Source: JBFMGS01 sp040752635
GTDB taxonomy: Bacteria; Bacillota; SHA-98; UBA4971
Assembly: GCA_040752635.1 (NCBI GenBank)
Contig: JBFMGS010000100.1
Coordinates: 1 to 5,490 of the forward strand
DNA length: 5,490 nucleotides
Reading direction: 5' to 3'
Numbering within the stretch: the stretch's first letter is position 1; each line of letters begins with the position of its first letter. The notes beneath the pieces are model-generated. The model was not told the origin of the DNA and made no database searches. It saw nothing but the letters and a program-made list of their open reading frames with translations. Shown here piece by piece: positions 1-4,396 of this stretch. The translations under genes and the position numbers were made by a program.

Positions 1-40
1 TTGCGTCGATGAGGTTATAGTAAGTCATGTGCCTGCTCAC
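1..40 (-). CDS. Start of an unidentified gene under fluoride riboswitch control (partial, runs off the left edge)
   Basis: On the minus strand a strong Shine-Dalgarno GAGGAGG (54-48) lies 7 nt before a GTG codon at 40. The reading frame is open to the window edge and begins MSRHMTYYNLIDA; an in-frame ATG at 28 is a weaker alternative start. Only 13 residues are visible, so I cannot name the product. They do not look like the start of a second FluC/CrcB protein, which would be expected to enter a glycine-rich first membrane helix. The gene lies 18 nt downstream of a terminator that belongs to a fluoride riboswitch, so its expression is probably switched on by fluoride. Known genes controlled by this riboswitch class include fluoride exporters, CLC-F antiporters, enolase, pyrophosphatase and some DNA-repair genes. 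The start call rests on the ribosome binding site and its position. Confidence 0.6.
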   Translation of the reverse strand, partial: MSRHMTYYNLIDA

Positions 41-58
41 CGATATTCCTCCTCAAGC

Positions 59-93
59 AAAAACCTCTACGGGTCTCGGGCGGACCGTAGAGG
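59..93 (-). terminator. Intrinsic terminator, expression platform of fluoride riboswitch 2
   Basis: Minus strand: the perfect 9-bp stem CCTCTACGG (93-85) / CCGTAGAGG (72-64) encloses a 12-nt loop and is followed at once by five U residues (63-59). The first four bases of the 5' arm (93-90) are also the end of the aptamer's P1 3' strand, AGCCTC (95-90). Terminator and folded aptamer therefore cannot form fully at the same time. This is the usual arrangement of an ON switch: fluoride stabilises P1, the terminator is disrupted and the gene starting at 40 is transcribed. Without fluoride it also ends transcripts coming from crcB. Confidence 0.88.
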
Positions 94-147
94 CTATCAG
101 CCGTAAGGCAGTTTTCCTTCTATATGCATGGCGAGCCTCATCGCCAC
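85..147 (-). promoter_or_regulatory. Fluoride riboswitch 2 (crcB motif aptamer)
   Basis: The minus strand reads GGCGATGAGGCTCGCC (145-130), then AAAACTGCC (115-107), a short loop and GGCTGATAGCCTCTAC (102-87). This matches the crcB-motif consensus closely. The pseudoknot is GGCG (145-142) with CGCC (133-130), P1 is GAGGCT (139-134) with AGCCTC (95-90), and P2 is GCC (109-107) with GGC (102-100). A 14-nt linker (129-116) between the pseudoknot and the A-rich junction is longer than in the compact aptamers I know. The terminator at 93-59 overlaps the P1 3' strand, so this is most likely a transcriptional ON switch. The gene it controls begins at 40. Confidence 0.9.
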
Positions 148-150
148 TAG

Positions 151-192
151 CTAATTGTCACCCGGATATTACTAATTGTCACCCGGATATTA
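151..192. repeat. Two perfect 21-bp direct tandem repeats
   Basis: Positions 151-171 and 172-192 are identical, each reading CTAATTGTCACCCGG plus ATATTA on the plus strand, with no spacer. The copies lie between the crcB stop codon and the second riboswitch. On the minus strand each copy carries GTGACAAT, and a period of 21 places these two motifs at promoter-like spacing (see the promoter entry). Alternatives are a local slippage duplication, a regulator operator, or the end of a decayed insertion sequence. No transposase is visible in this window. Confidence 0.85.
154..182 (-). promoter_or_regulatory. Possible sigma-A-type promoter for riboswitch 2, built from the tandem repeat
   Basis: On the minus strand GTGACA (182-177, five of six matches to TTGACA) from the upstream repeat copy and GACAAT (159-154, four of six matches to TATAAT) from the downstream copy are separated by 17 nt. 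Transcription would start near 147, at the 5' edge of the aptamer. Riboswitch transcripts usually start there. The -10 box is imperfect, so the call depends on spacing and position. Confidence 0.42.
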
Positions 193-250
193 TCAGAACA
201 CCAAGGGCAGCGTCAAGTGATGCGCCGAAGCGCGTTGCATCGGAATCACC

Positions 251-637
251 TCACATCACTCGGGATATCGCATCCCCAACCCAGACAGCAGCAAGGCCCA
301 GCAGGACATGTAAGCCAACGTTAGCAAGCGCAGGTAAGGTCCGTCCGTCCCTCAAGAAACTTATCGTTTCGTAGCCAAACGTAGAGAACGTGGTGAATGC
401 TCCCAGTATCCCGATGAAGGCAAATGCGCGCGACTCGGGTGTAAGAATCCCGCGAGTCTCAACAAGGCCTGCCAAAAACCCGATGGCTAGACAGCCTACC
501 AGGTTCACTGTGAGAGTTCCGTATGGAAACCGTGCCGCATCGATATACCGATGTACCAAACTGCCGATGAAGTAACGTAGTGTAGCCCCGATGAAACCGC
601 CTATCCCGACCAATAGCACTTTATCCATCGCTGCCAC
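251..637 (-). CDS. crcB: Fluoride-specific ion channel FluC/CrcB
   Basis: This 128-residue protein has the normal length for the FluC/CrcB family, dual-topology dimers in the cytoplasmic membrane that let fluoride leave the cell down its gradient. Hallmarks visible are GGFIGATLRY (residues 13-22, with the conserved Arg21), GTLTVNLVG (40-48, with pore Asn45), and GAFTTFSTFGYE (79-90), whose Phe84 and Phe87 match the family's fluoride-coordinating phenylalanine box. Four hydrophobic segments are apparent (about 5-27, 40-60, 72-95 and 103-126). I chose GTG at 637 because AAGGAG (650-645) lies 7 nt upstream; an in-frame ATG at 628 would remove three residues and sits 16 nt from that site. A fluoride riboswitch occupies the leader. 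The family works as a homodimer or, in some Gram-positive bacteria, as a heterodimer of two adjacent gene products. No second fluC is visible here. Confidence 0.96.
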   Translation of the reverse strand: MAAMDKVLLVGIGGFIGATLRYFIGSLVHRYIDAARFPYGTLTVNLVGCLAIGFLAGLVETRGILTPESRAFAFIGILGAFTTFSTFGYETISFLRDGRTLPALANVGLHVLLGLAAVWVGDAISRVM

Positions 638-644
638 CCTGATG

Positions 645-650
645 CTCCTT
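645..650 (-). promoter_or_regulatory. Ribosome binding site of crcB, possible target of riboswitch 1
   Basis: AAGGAG on the minus strand lies 7 nt before the GTG start at 637 and decides that start over the ATG at 628. Its AGGAG (649-645) is complementary to CTCCT (674-670), which overlaps the P1 3' strand of the fluoride aptamer. The site could therefore be masked when the aptamer is unfolded. Confidence 0.7.
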
Positions 651-666
651 CCCTAGGTTTCCTCTT

Positions 667-718
667 GGCAGGAGTCATCAGCCTGTTTGGGCGGTTGCGG
701 CGGACTCCATCACCTACC
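667..718 (-). promoter_or_regulatory. Fluoride riboswitch 1 (crcB motif aptamer) in the crcB leader
   Basis: The minus strand reads GGTGATGGAGTCCGCC (714-699), then a junction and GGCTGATGACTCCTGCC (683-667), a close match to the crcB-motif consensus. The pseudoknot is GGTG (714-711) with CGCC (702-699), P1 is GGAGTC (708-703) with GACTCC (676-671), and P2 is GCC (692-690) with GGC (683-681) around a CAAACA loop. No hairpin with a U-run follows before the crcB start. Instead CTCCT (674-670) can pair with the crcB Shine-Dalgarno, and CTGCCA (671-666) with TGGCAG (636-631) at the start codon. That suggests translational control, with fluoride freeing the ribosome binding site. The platform assignment is inference; the aptamer call is strong. 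Confidence 0.92.
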
Positions 719-726
719 TGTACTCG

Positions 727-927
727 CTATCCATCCGACATAGCAGCACGCACTATATTTGCACCTATTCGTCGCCACAGCACGAAATCCTCTCTGCTCT
801 CCGCGCCTTTGACCTTATCGAGCAAAGAGCGGTACTCGAACAGCAGGCTCTCCTCGCCCTCTGTAACGCCAGGAGCTTTAGGCCATGAGGGAGCACCAAC
901 ATTCTCGTTTTGCTTGCTTTTCTCCAC
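727..927 (-). CDS. Small hypothetical protein (66 aa) upstream of the fluoride riboswitch
   Basis: I do not recognise this protein. The frame is open from further upstream, but GTG at 927 is preceded by GGAGGG (937-932) with 4 nt between, whereas the in-frame ATGs at 969 and 1056 have no well-spaced ribosome binding site. The resulting 66 residues begin MEKSKQNENVG. The first half is polar and disordered in character (a Pro/Gly/Glu-rich stretch at about 11-28). The second half, from SLLFEYRSLLDKVKG to the end, looks like two amphipathic helices. There is no signal peptide or membrane segment. The stop codon lies 8 nt before the fluoride riboswitch, and no good promoter is visible in between, so this gene may be co-transcribed with crcB. 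It could be a soluble helical protein or, less likely, a non-coding open frame. Confidence 0.45.
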   Translation of the reverse strand: MEKSKQNENVGAPSWPKAPGVTEGEESLLFEYRSLLDKVKGAESREDFVLWRRIGANIVRAAMSDG

Positions 928-991
928 CTGTCCCTCCGTTTCACCGTGTACTGCCAGGAAACAGTCCATCAACGGAAAGGAGTGTCGTGGA

Positions 992-1078
992 ATGTGTAGA
1001 AGTATTGCACCAGAGCGAGAATGTTGTCGTTCCGTGTTGACGAACCAGCCGGTCATGCTCCGTAGGAGTGGTGGCTAA
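992..1078 (+). CDS. Putative 28-residue ORF translationally coupled to the PilX-like gene
   Basis: AAAGGAG (976-982) lies 9 nt before ATG at 992. The frame gives MCRSIAPERECC and so on, 28 residues with three cysteines and six arginines, and ends in TAA at 1076-1078. Its last base is the first base of the next gene's ATG (TAATG), a classic re-initiation overlap. The next gene has its own ribosome site (TAGGAG, 1063-1068), which lies inside this ORF. It may be a coupling leader peptide rather than a functional protein. No similarity is recognised, and 28 open codons can occur by chance. Confidence 0.35.
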   Translation: MCRSIAPERECCRSVLTNQPVMLRRSGG

Positions 1079-2856
1079 TGAGCAGGTGCCCCGGGCTCGG
1101 GCGACGCGGGTGTCCAAGGAAAGACGACACGCAACGGGCTACTCGACGCGGCCGTGGCACACGCGCTGACAGCGGCGTGGCTTTCATCACTGTGCTCCTG
1201 GCCGTTTCGTTCATATCCATCATCACCATTGCGTGCATAACCCTTGTTACCCTCGCCGCTCGCACAACCTCATGGTCGGCTCAAAGGACCAAGGCGCTCT
1301 ACGCAGCGGAGGCAGGCATCAACCACTGGCTCTTCGAGGCGACCATTGAAGAGTCGGGGAAGGCGCATCCGGATAGGCACAGCTATGACAAGAAAGGGCG
1401 GGGGCACGGGCACGCATACGGGCGCAAGAAAGGTAATGGGCCATGGGATGGTGGCTCGGTTGAGCTTTCGACGCTGGAGGTAGCCGGGGAGATCAACGGC
1501 GTCGCCTATACTACCTACGTGGATAGCTACTCTTCTGAGGATAACACGTACAGGTTGGTGTCGGTAGCTGACTCTTTTCCCAGAGACATAGTGGTGTCAG
1601 TTAGTGTGGGCGAAGGAACCGAGGTGTGGCGTCACGTCTTGTACGCGAGGCAGGTGGGAAGCGACCTGGCAGGCGCGATATGGGACACGGTGCATGTTCC
1701 TGCGTGCGACCTCTCGAGGGTGAACCCTTCCGCCGGCGTAAGTCGGCCTATCTTGTGGGACGGCACAGGGTCCAGCCCGTTCCCGGTCCCGGACTGGGAG
1801 CTTTATCGCAGCGCGGTTGCCCCGCAACTGGACGGGTGGGACTGGCCTGAAGACCTTGACGCAAAGAACAAGAATCTGGGTTCGGTGTTCACGCCAACTG
1901 GAAGCCCCCCATTCTACTATCGCAACGTGACTGTGGGCACAATTCTCGGGCCTGTGGACGGTGATCTCTATCTCTACGATTGCAAAGTGGATCGGATCGA
2001 GGGGCCTGTGAACGGCGACATATACATCGAATCATGCTCGATTGAAGAGATAGCCGGACCGGTCCATGGCAGCATATTCGTCCGAAACCTAAAGAAGGAT
2101 ACCGGAGTAGGAAGGATCGTTGGCACAATTGATGGTTCGGTTTGCGTTCAATGCCGCGAGGTGTCCAAAGGTGGCGGCAAGCCGGGTTCGTACGAGTTGA
2201 CGCTGCTCGGGAGCCGCGACGCGCCGGTCGCCATAGGCGGGTCCCTGTATGTCGCAGGCCGGGTGACGTATAAAGGGGGCGACGATTGGCTGCCTGTCGT
2301 GTTGTGCCTGGCCGGCCCCGAAGACTCCTCTTCAGTTGTCAGCGGGGGGGTCTTTGCGGAAGATGCGTCAGTGTACATACTGGGCAGCGTGAGTATTTCG
2401 CGGGTCACGGCTTTAGCCTGGCCGGCGATGCTCTCACGCGGGGCGATTATCCTGAATGGTGCCGGCCAGTCCATCCTGATTAACGGGCCCGTCTACTCAC
2501 AGGCGGGGAACGTGCACTCTCTCGGCGATCTTCTGGAGGCCGTGTTGATAGACGCTGGCTGGTCCAAGGCCTCGGCAGAGCAGTTCGCTAACGTGGTCAC
2601 CTGGCCCGGTTTGTCTGACTCCAATCCCGGCCTCGTTGTAGTAGGCTCCCAAGACGAGGCGCTTGCCGGGGAGGTCGTCGTAAACGGGAATGTGGTCAGC
2701 CCCGGCATGCCCCTCATAACGAGCACGTTCGTTGCCGACTATGACGAGAGGCTGTTGGATTCCAGGAACGAGCCCCCATATTTCATCGGGGGCAAGAAGA
2801 GCATTGCCCCCATAGGCGGGACGTGGTCGATGACGACAGGCCAGGGGACCGAGTGA
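1078..2856 (+). CDS. PilX-like pilus assembly protein with beta-helical repeat domain
   Basis: This 592-residue protein has a basic N-terminus (1-31), one long hydrophobic segment (about 33-62, starting GVAFITVLLAVSF) and the motif ALYAAEAGINHWL (73-85). This is the layout of PilX N-terminal-domain proteins, minor type IV pilins or pseudopilins anchored in the membrane. Position +5 after the likely Gly32/Gly33 cleavage region is not Glu, so processing by prepilin peptidase is uncertain. Residues 95-122 are rich in His, Gly, Lys and Arg. Residues 291-359 hold 18-residue repeats starting GPVDGDLYLYDC, GPVNGDIYIESC and GPVHGSIFV, then GTIDGSVCVQC. These look like coils of a parallel beta-helix, as in bactofilin-like or polymer-forming domains, and beta-rich sequence continues to about 540. 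Start: TAGGAG (1063-1068) lies 9 nt before ATG. The other pilin genes follow on the same strand. A role as a large surface or tip pilin is inference. Confidence 0.8.
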   Translation: MSRCPGLGRRGCPRKDDTQRATRRGRGTRADSGVAFITVLLAVSFISIITIACITLVTLAARTTSWSAQRTKALYAAEAGINHWLFEATIEESGKAHPDRHSYDKKGRGHGHAYGRKKGNGPWDGGSVELSTLEVAGEINGVAYTTYVDSYSSEDNTYRLVSVADSFPRDIVVSVSVGEGTEVWRHVLYARQVGSDLAGAIWDTVHVPACDLSRVNPSAGVSRPILWDGTGSSPFPVPDWELYRSAVAPQLDGWDWPEDLDAKNKNLGSVFTPTGSPPFYYRNVTVGTILGPVDGDLYLYDCKVDRIEGPVNGDIYIESCSIEEIAGPVHGSIFVRNLKKDTGVGRIVGTIDGSVCVQCREVSKGGGKPGSYELTLLGSRDAPVAIGGSLYVAGRVTYKGGDDWLPVVLCLAGPEDSSSVVSGGVFAEDASVYILGSVSISRVTALAWPAMLSRGAIILNGAGQSILINGPVYSQAGNVHSLGDLLEAVLIDAGWSKASAEQFANVVTWPGLSDSNPGLVVVGSQDEALAGEVVVNGNVVSPGMPLITSTFVADYDERLLDSRNEPPYFIGGKKSIAPIGGTWSMTTGQGTE

Positions 2857-2877
2857 TCGAGGAGGGTGCGAGGAGTA

Positions 2878-2894
2878 CCGGAACCGCGTTCCGG
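2878..2894. repeat. Perfect short inverted repeat
   Basis: CCGGAAC (2878-2884) and GTTCCGG (2888-2894) are perfect complements around a 3-nt loop, 21 bases after the stop codon of the PilX-like gene. There is no T-run after it, so it is more likely a 3'-end stabiliser than an intrinsic terminator. Confidence 0.6.
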
Positions 2895-2938
2895 AAGTGT
2901 TGGAGCGGTGTCATGATACTTCGAGAGCCCTGACACAC

Positions 2939-3002
2939 CGGGCGCGAGCCGAGTTGGCAGCCAGAAACCCATGCCACTCTTGACTGTGCGGGCTCTTGCC
3001 CG
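2939..3002 (+). repeat. Nested two-level stem-loop
   Basis: The outer stem is CGGGC (2939-2943) with GCCCG (2998-3002), then a 2x2 internal loop, then GAGCC (2946-2950) with GGCTC (2991-2995). Inside it GAGT-T-GGCA (2951-2959) pairs with TGCCACTC (2972-2979), with one bulged T. Three consecutive helices with compensating lengths are hard to explain by chance. The outer stem ends where the next hairpin begins; base 3002 could be used by either. Confidence 0.5.
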
Positions 3003-3071
3003 GGGTTGCCGGTGTTGCACTGGGCACTGATCAGGTTTCAAATGCCCCGTCGTGCAAGCACCGGCAACCCC
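3002..3071. repeat. Long imperfect inverted repeat (about 24 bp stem)
   Basis: GGGGTTGCCGGTG (3002-3014) is perfectly complementary to CACCGGCAACCCC (3059-3071). The helix continues with TTGCAC (3015-3020) against GTGCAA (3052-3057), one bulged G at 3058. After a short internal loop GGGCA (3022-3026) pairs with TGCCC (3043-3047). The apical loop is 16 nt and contains the palindrome TGATCA. This is the strongest secondary structure in the window. It is not followed by T residues. Confidence 0.82.
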
Positions 3072-3114
3072 TCGACAAAGTGGGGAAGACTTCTGAGCCG
3101 TAGCTCAGGTTGCC
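3063..3114 (+). promoter_or_regulatory. Alternative three-way fold, mutually exclusive with the long hairpin
   Basis: GGCAACC (3063-3069) is part of the 3' arm of the long hairpin but also pairs perfectly with GGTTGCC (3108-3114). Within this closing stem lie CCCC (3068-3071) with GGGG (3082-3085), sharing its edge, and CTGAGC (3093-3098) with GCTCAG (3103-3108) around a CGTA loop. The fold ends 21 nt before the ATG of the next pilin and just before its GGGGAG ribosome-site candidate (3117-3122). The two folds exclude each other, which suggests a switch-like leader. No ligand is known. Confidence 0.4.
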
Positions 3115-3135
3115 CAGGGGAGAGCGAGACTTGCG

Positions 3136-3615
3136 ATGCCAGGGAACGGCGTGAAACGCCAGCGGGCGAAAGACTGCACCCGGCGCCGCCGGCAACAGGC
3201 CAGCATTACGAGGTGCCTCCGGGACCTCCGAGGGTTCACTCTCATCGAGGTCCTGATCGCTCTCATGCTTATTGGTCTCTTGCTTATTCCCGCCATGTCA
3301 AGCATCGCCACTTTGATTGCAAACAAGGTAAGAGGGGAGAACAGAGCAGAGGCGTTGGAACTGGCGCGAAGCGCCATCGAAGCGGTCAAGTCCCTCGATG
3401 CAGGCTCGTTCGCGGCAGGACGTACGGTTGTCACGGTGACGGGGCCCAGCGGGCGCACCTCGTATGATGTGGAGAGACTCCTGGCCGTGCGAGACGAGGA
3501 TGCGAGCACTCCCGCCAATCGTTTGTGGGAAGTGACCGTATCCGTTTACGAGCATCCAATGCGAGATGACGCCCCGAGCCTGTGCTCTCTGACGACTTTC
3601 ATTCGGGGAGAGTAG
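3136..3615 (+). CDS. Type IV prepilin, PilV/GspI-like minor pilin
   Basis: This 159-residue prepilin has a class III signal: a strongly cationic leader ending in Gly33, then FTLIEVLIALMLIGLLLIP, with Phe34 as the mature N-terminus and Glu38 at +5. Prepilin peptidase would cut after Gly33 and methylate the Phe. The hydrophobic helix (34-60) continues into an amphipathic helix (RAEALELARSAIEAVKSL), then a short beta-rich domain, as in minor pilins of the PilV/GspI group. The 33-residue leader is long; most are under 20. ATG at 3136 has only a distant GGGGAG (13 nt away), and GTG at 3151 with AGGG nearby would give a 28-residue leader. An in-frame stop at 3094-3096 bounds the ORF. A structured non-coding region precedes it and another prepilin follows. 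Confidence 0.88.
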   Translation: MPGNGVKRQRAKDCTRRRRQQASITRCLRDLRGFTLIEVLIALMLIGLLLIPAMSSIATLIANKVRGENRAEALELARSAIEAVKSLDAGSFAAGRTVVTVTGPSGRTSYDVERLLAVRDEDASTPANRLWEVTVSVYEHPMRDDAPSLCSLTTFIRGE

Positions 3616-3679
3616 GCGAGAGTTGGAGGGTTTGTGGATCGCGGTGGTACGTAGAACAGCGAACGTCAAGGACTCTGCC

Positions 3680-4183
3680 ATGGAGAAAGGCTTCACTCTG
3701 GTCGAAGTCCTGGTTGTCCTTGCTATTGTGCCGCTCGTCCTCGCCGTCGCCTTCAGCACGGTTTCCGTTGCCCTACGTACATACCGAATGATCAACGCTC
3801 GCTCCAGCTTGTCTTCCGAGGGAGCGCGGGTTATGGAGATCATCGCCAGGGACTTGCGGGGCGCGACGAGAATCTACAGCGATTCATCGGAAGGCAGGCT
3901 CCGTGGCCTCCTCCAGGACGGTAAGACCGAGGTGGACTACGTATTTACCGACCCTGACGATCCCCTTTCCGGCACGCTCACCCGGAACGGCGAAGATCTT
4001 TTCAGCTCCAGCATCTCCGTTGACTCCTGCGAGTTCGCCTACCTGGCACCCGAGGCTGACCCCGACCTACCGCTGCGGGCCGTCACCCCCGACAAGGCAT
4101 CATTGGTGAAGGTGCGGCTCCGCCTGTCATGCAGGGGAACTTCCATGACCTATGAGTCTGTCTTCGACCTCAGGAACCTCTGA
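3680..4183 (+). CDS. Type IV prepilin, PilW/GspJ-like minor pilin
   Basis: This protein of 167 residues begins MEKGFTLVEVLVVLAIVPLV, a textbook class III prepilin signal: cleavage after Gly4, Phe5 as mature N-terminus and Glu9 at +5. The hydrophobic helix (5-31) is followed by an amphipathic helix and the segment RVMEIIARDLRGATRIY (50-66), typical of the PilW/GspJ-type prepilins that cap pili or secretion pseudopili. The C-terminal part is beta-rich and has two cysteines (117 and 151). I chose ATG 3680 because AAGGA (3668-3672) lies 7 nt before it and the leader then has standard length; a TTG at 3623 would add 19 unlikely residues. The gap to the preceding prepilin is 64 nt, so the two are very probably co-transcribed. 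Confidence 0.88.
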   Translation: MEKGFTLVEVLVVLAIVPLVLAVAFSTVSVALRTYRMINARSSLSSEGARVMEIIARDLRGATRIYSDSSEGRLRGLLQDGKTEVDYVFTDPDDPLSGTLTRNGEDLFSSSISVDSCEFAYLAPEADPDLPLRAVTPDKASLVKVRLRLSCRGTSMTYESVFDLRNL

Positions 4184-4341
4184 AACTCGAATGCAACTGA
4201 ACAGCGAATCGGCGTTCATGTAGAATTTGAGCTTGCTCTTTCCTAATTCCGCTCCGATACTCCGCACCGTGGCCCAGATGATATTCATCCTCACGTGCAC
4301 ATCGAACCTCAATCCCGACGCCGTCTATGGCGGCCGTATTG

Positions 4342-4350
4342 TGATATAAT
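4342..4350 (+). promoter_or_regulatory. Extended -10 promoter for the HEPN/MNT operon
   Basis: TGATATAAT contains a perfect TATAAT -10 box (4345-4350) preceded by the extended TGn motif. No good -35 box lies 16-18 nt upstream, which is tolerated by extended -10 promoters. Transcription would begin near 4357, about 40 nt before the preferred start of the nucleotidyltransferase gene. The ATG embedded in the box (4349) is then upstream of the transcript start and unlikely to be used. Confidence 0.6.
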
Positions 4351-4396
4351 GGAAAGGCAACAAGATCGTTTCGCGGCCAGAGGTAGGGTTGCGTCA

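Larger units (their letters stand above)
2857..3135 (+). other. Highly structured non-coding stretch between pilin genes
   Basis: No convincing coding frame occupies these 279 bases, but they are dense with complementary segments. From left to right: CCGGAAC/GTTCCGG (2878-2894); GTGTCA (2908-2913) with TGACAC (2931-2936); a nested stem between 2939 and 3002; a long 24-bp hairpin at 3002-3071; and a three-way-like fold at 3063-3114. None is followed by a U-run, so simple termination is not supported. The stretch may be a structured leader RNA of the downstream pilin genes, an mRNA processing or stability element, or a decayed inverted-repeat element. I could not match it to a known riboswitch class. 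Confidence 0.5.

Noticed and set aside
27..374. Plus-strand 115-codon frame over the second riboswitch
   Set aside because: It is antisense to the riboswitch, the terminator and the end of crcB, and encodes the tandem repeat as a protein duplication; it is an accidental open frame.
2739..3041. Minus-strand 100-codon frame across the end of the PilX-like gene
   Set aside because: Its sequence is low-complexity and Pro-rich, it is antisense to a well-supported gene, and it lacks a ribosome binding site.
3002..3071. Integron attC site
   Set aside because: The outer ends read GTTGCC...GGCAAC, opposite to the RYYYAAC/GTTRRRY order of attC, and there is no integrase or cassette structure nearby.
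3059..3114. Possible c-di-GMP-I (GEMM) riboswitch before the prepilin gene
   Set aside because: The layout (GGCAA..., two hairpins, ...GGTTGCC) resembles that class, but the conserved ACGCAAAGCC joining segment and the GNRA loop hairpin are missing. I report it only as an unknown structured region.
3098..3130. tRNA-like segment (TAGCTCAGG followed by GAGAGC)
   Set aside because: There is no anticodon arm, T-arm or acceptor pairing in register; the D-arm resemblance is accidental.
3623..3679. TTG start extending the PilW-like prepilin by 19 residues
   Set aside because: ATG 3680 has a better-spaced ribosome site and gives the standard short MEKG leader before the prepilin cleavage site.
4349..4396. 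Earlier ATG start for the MNT nucleotidyltransferase
   Set aside because: The ATG shares bases with the TATAAT box and would lie upstream of the predicted transcript start; there is no ribosome site before it.
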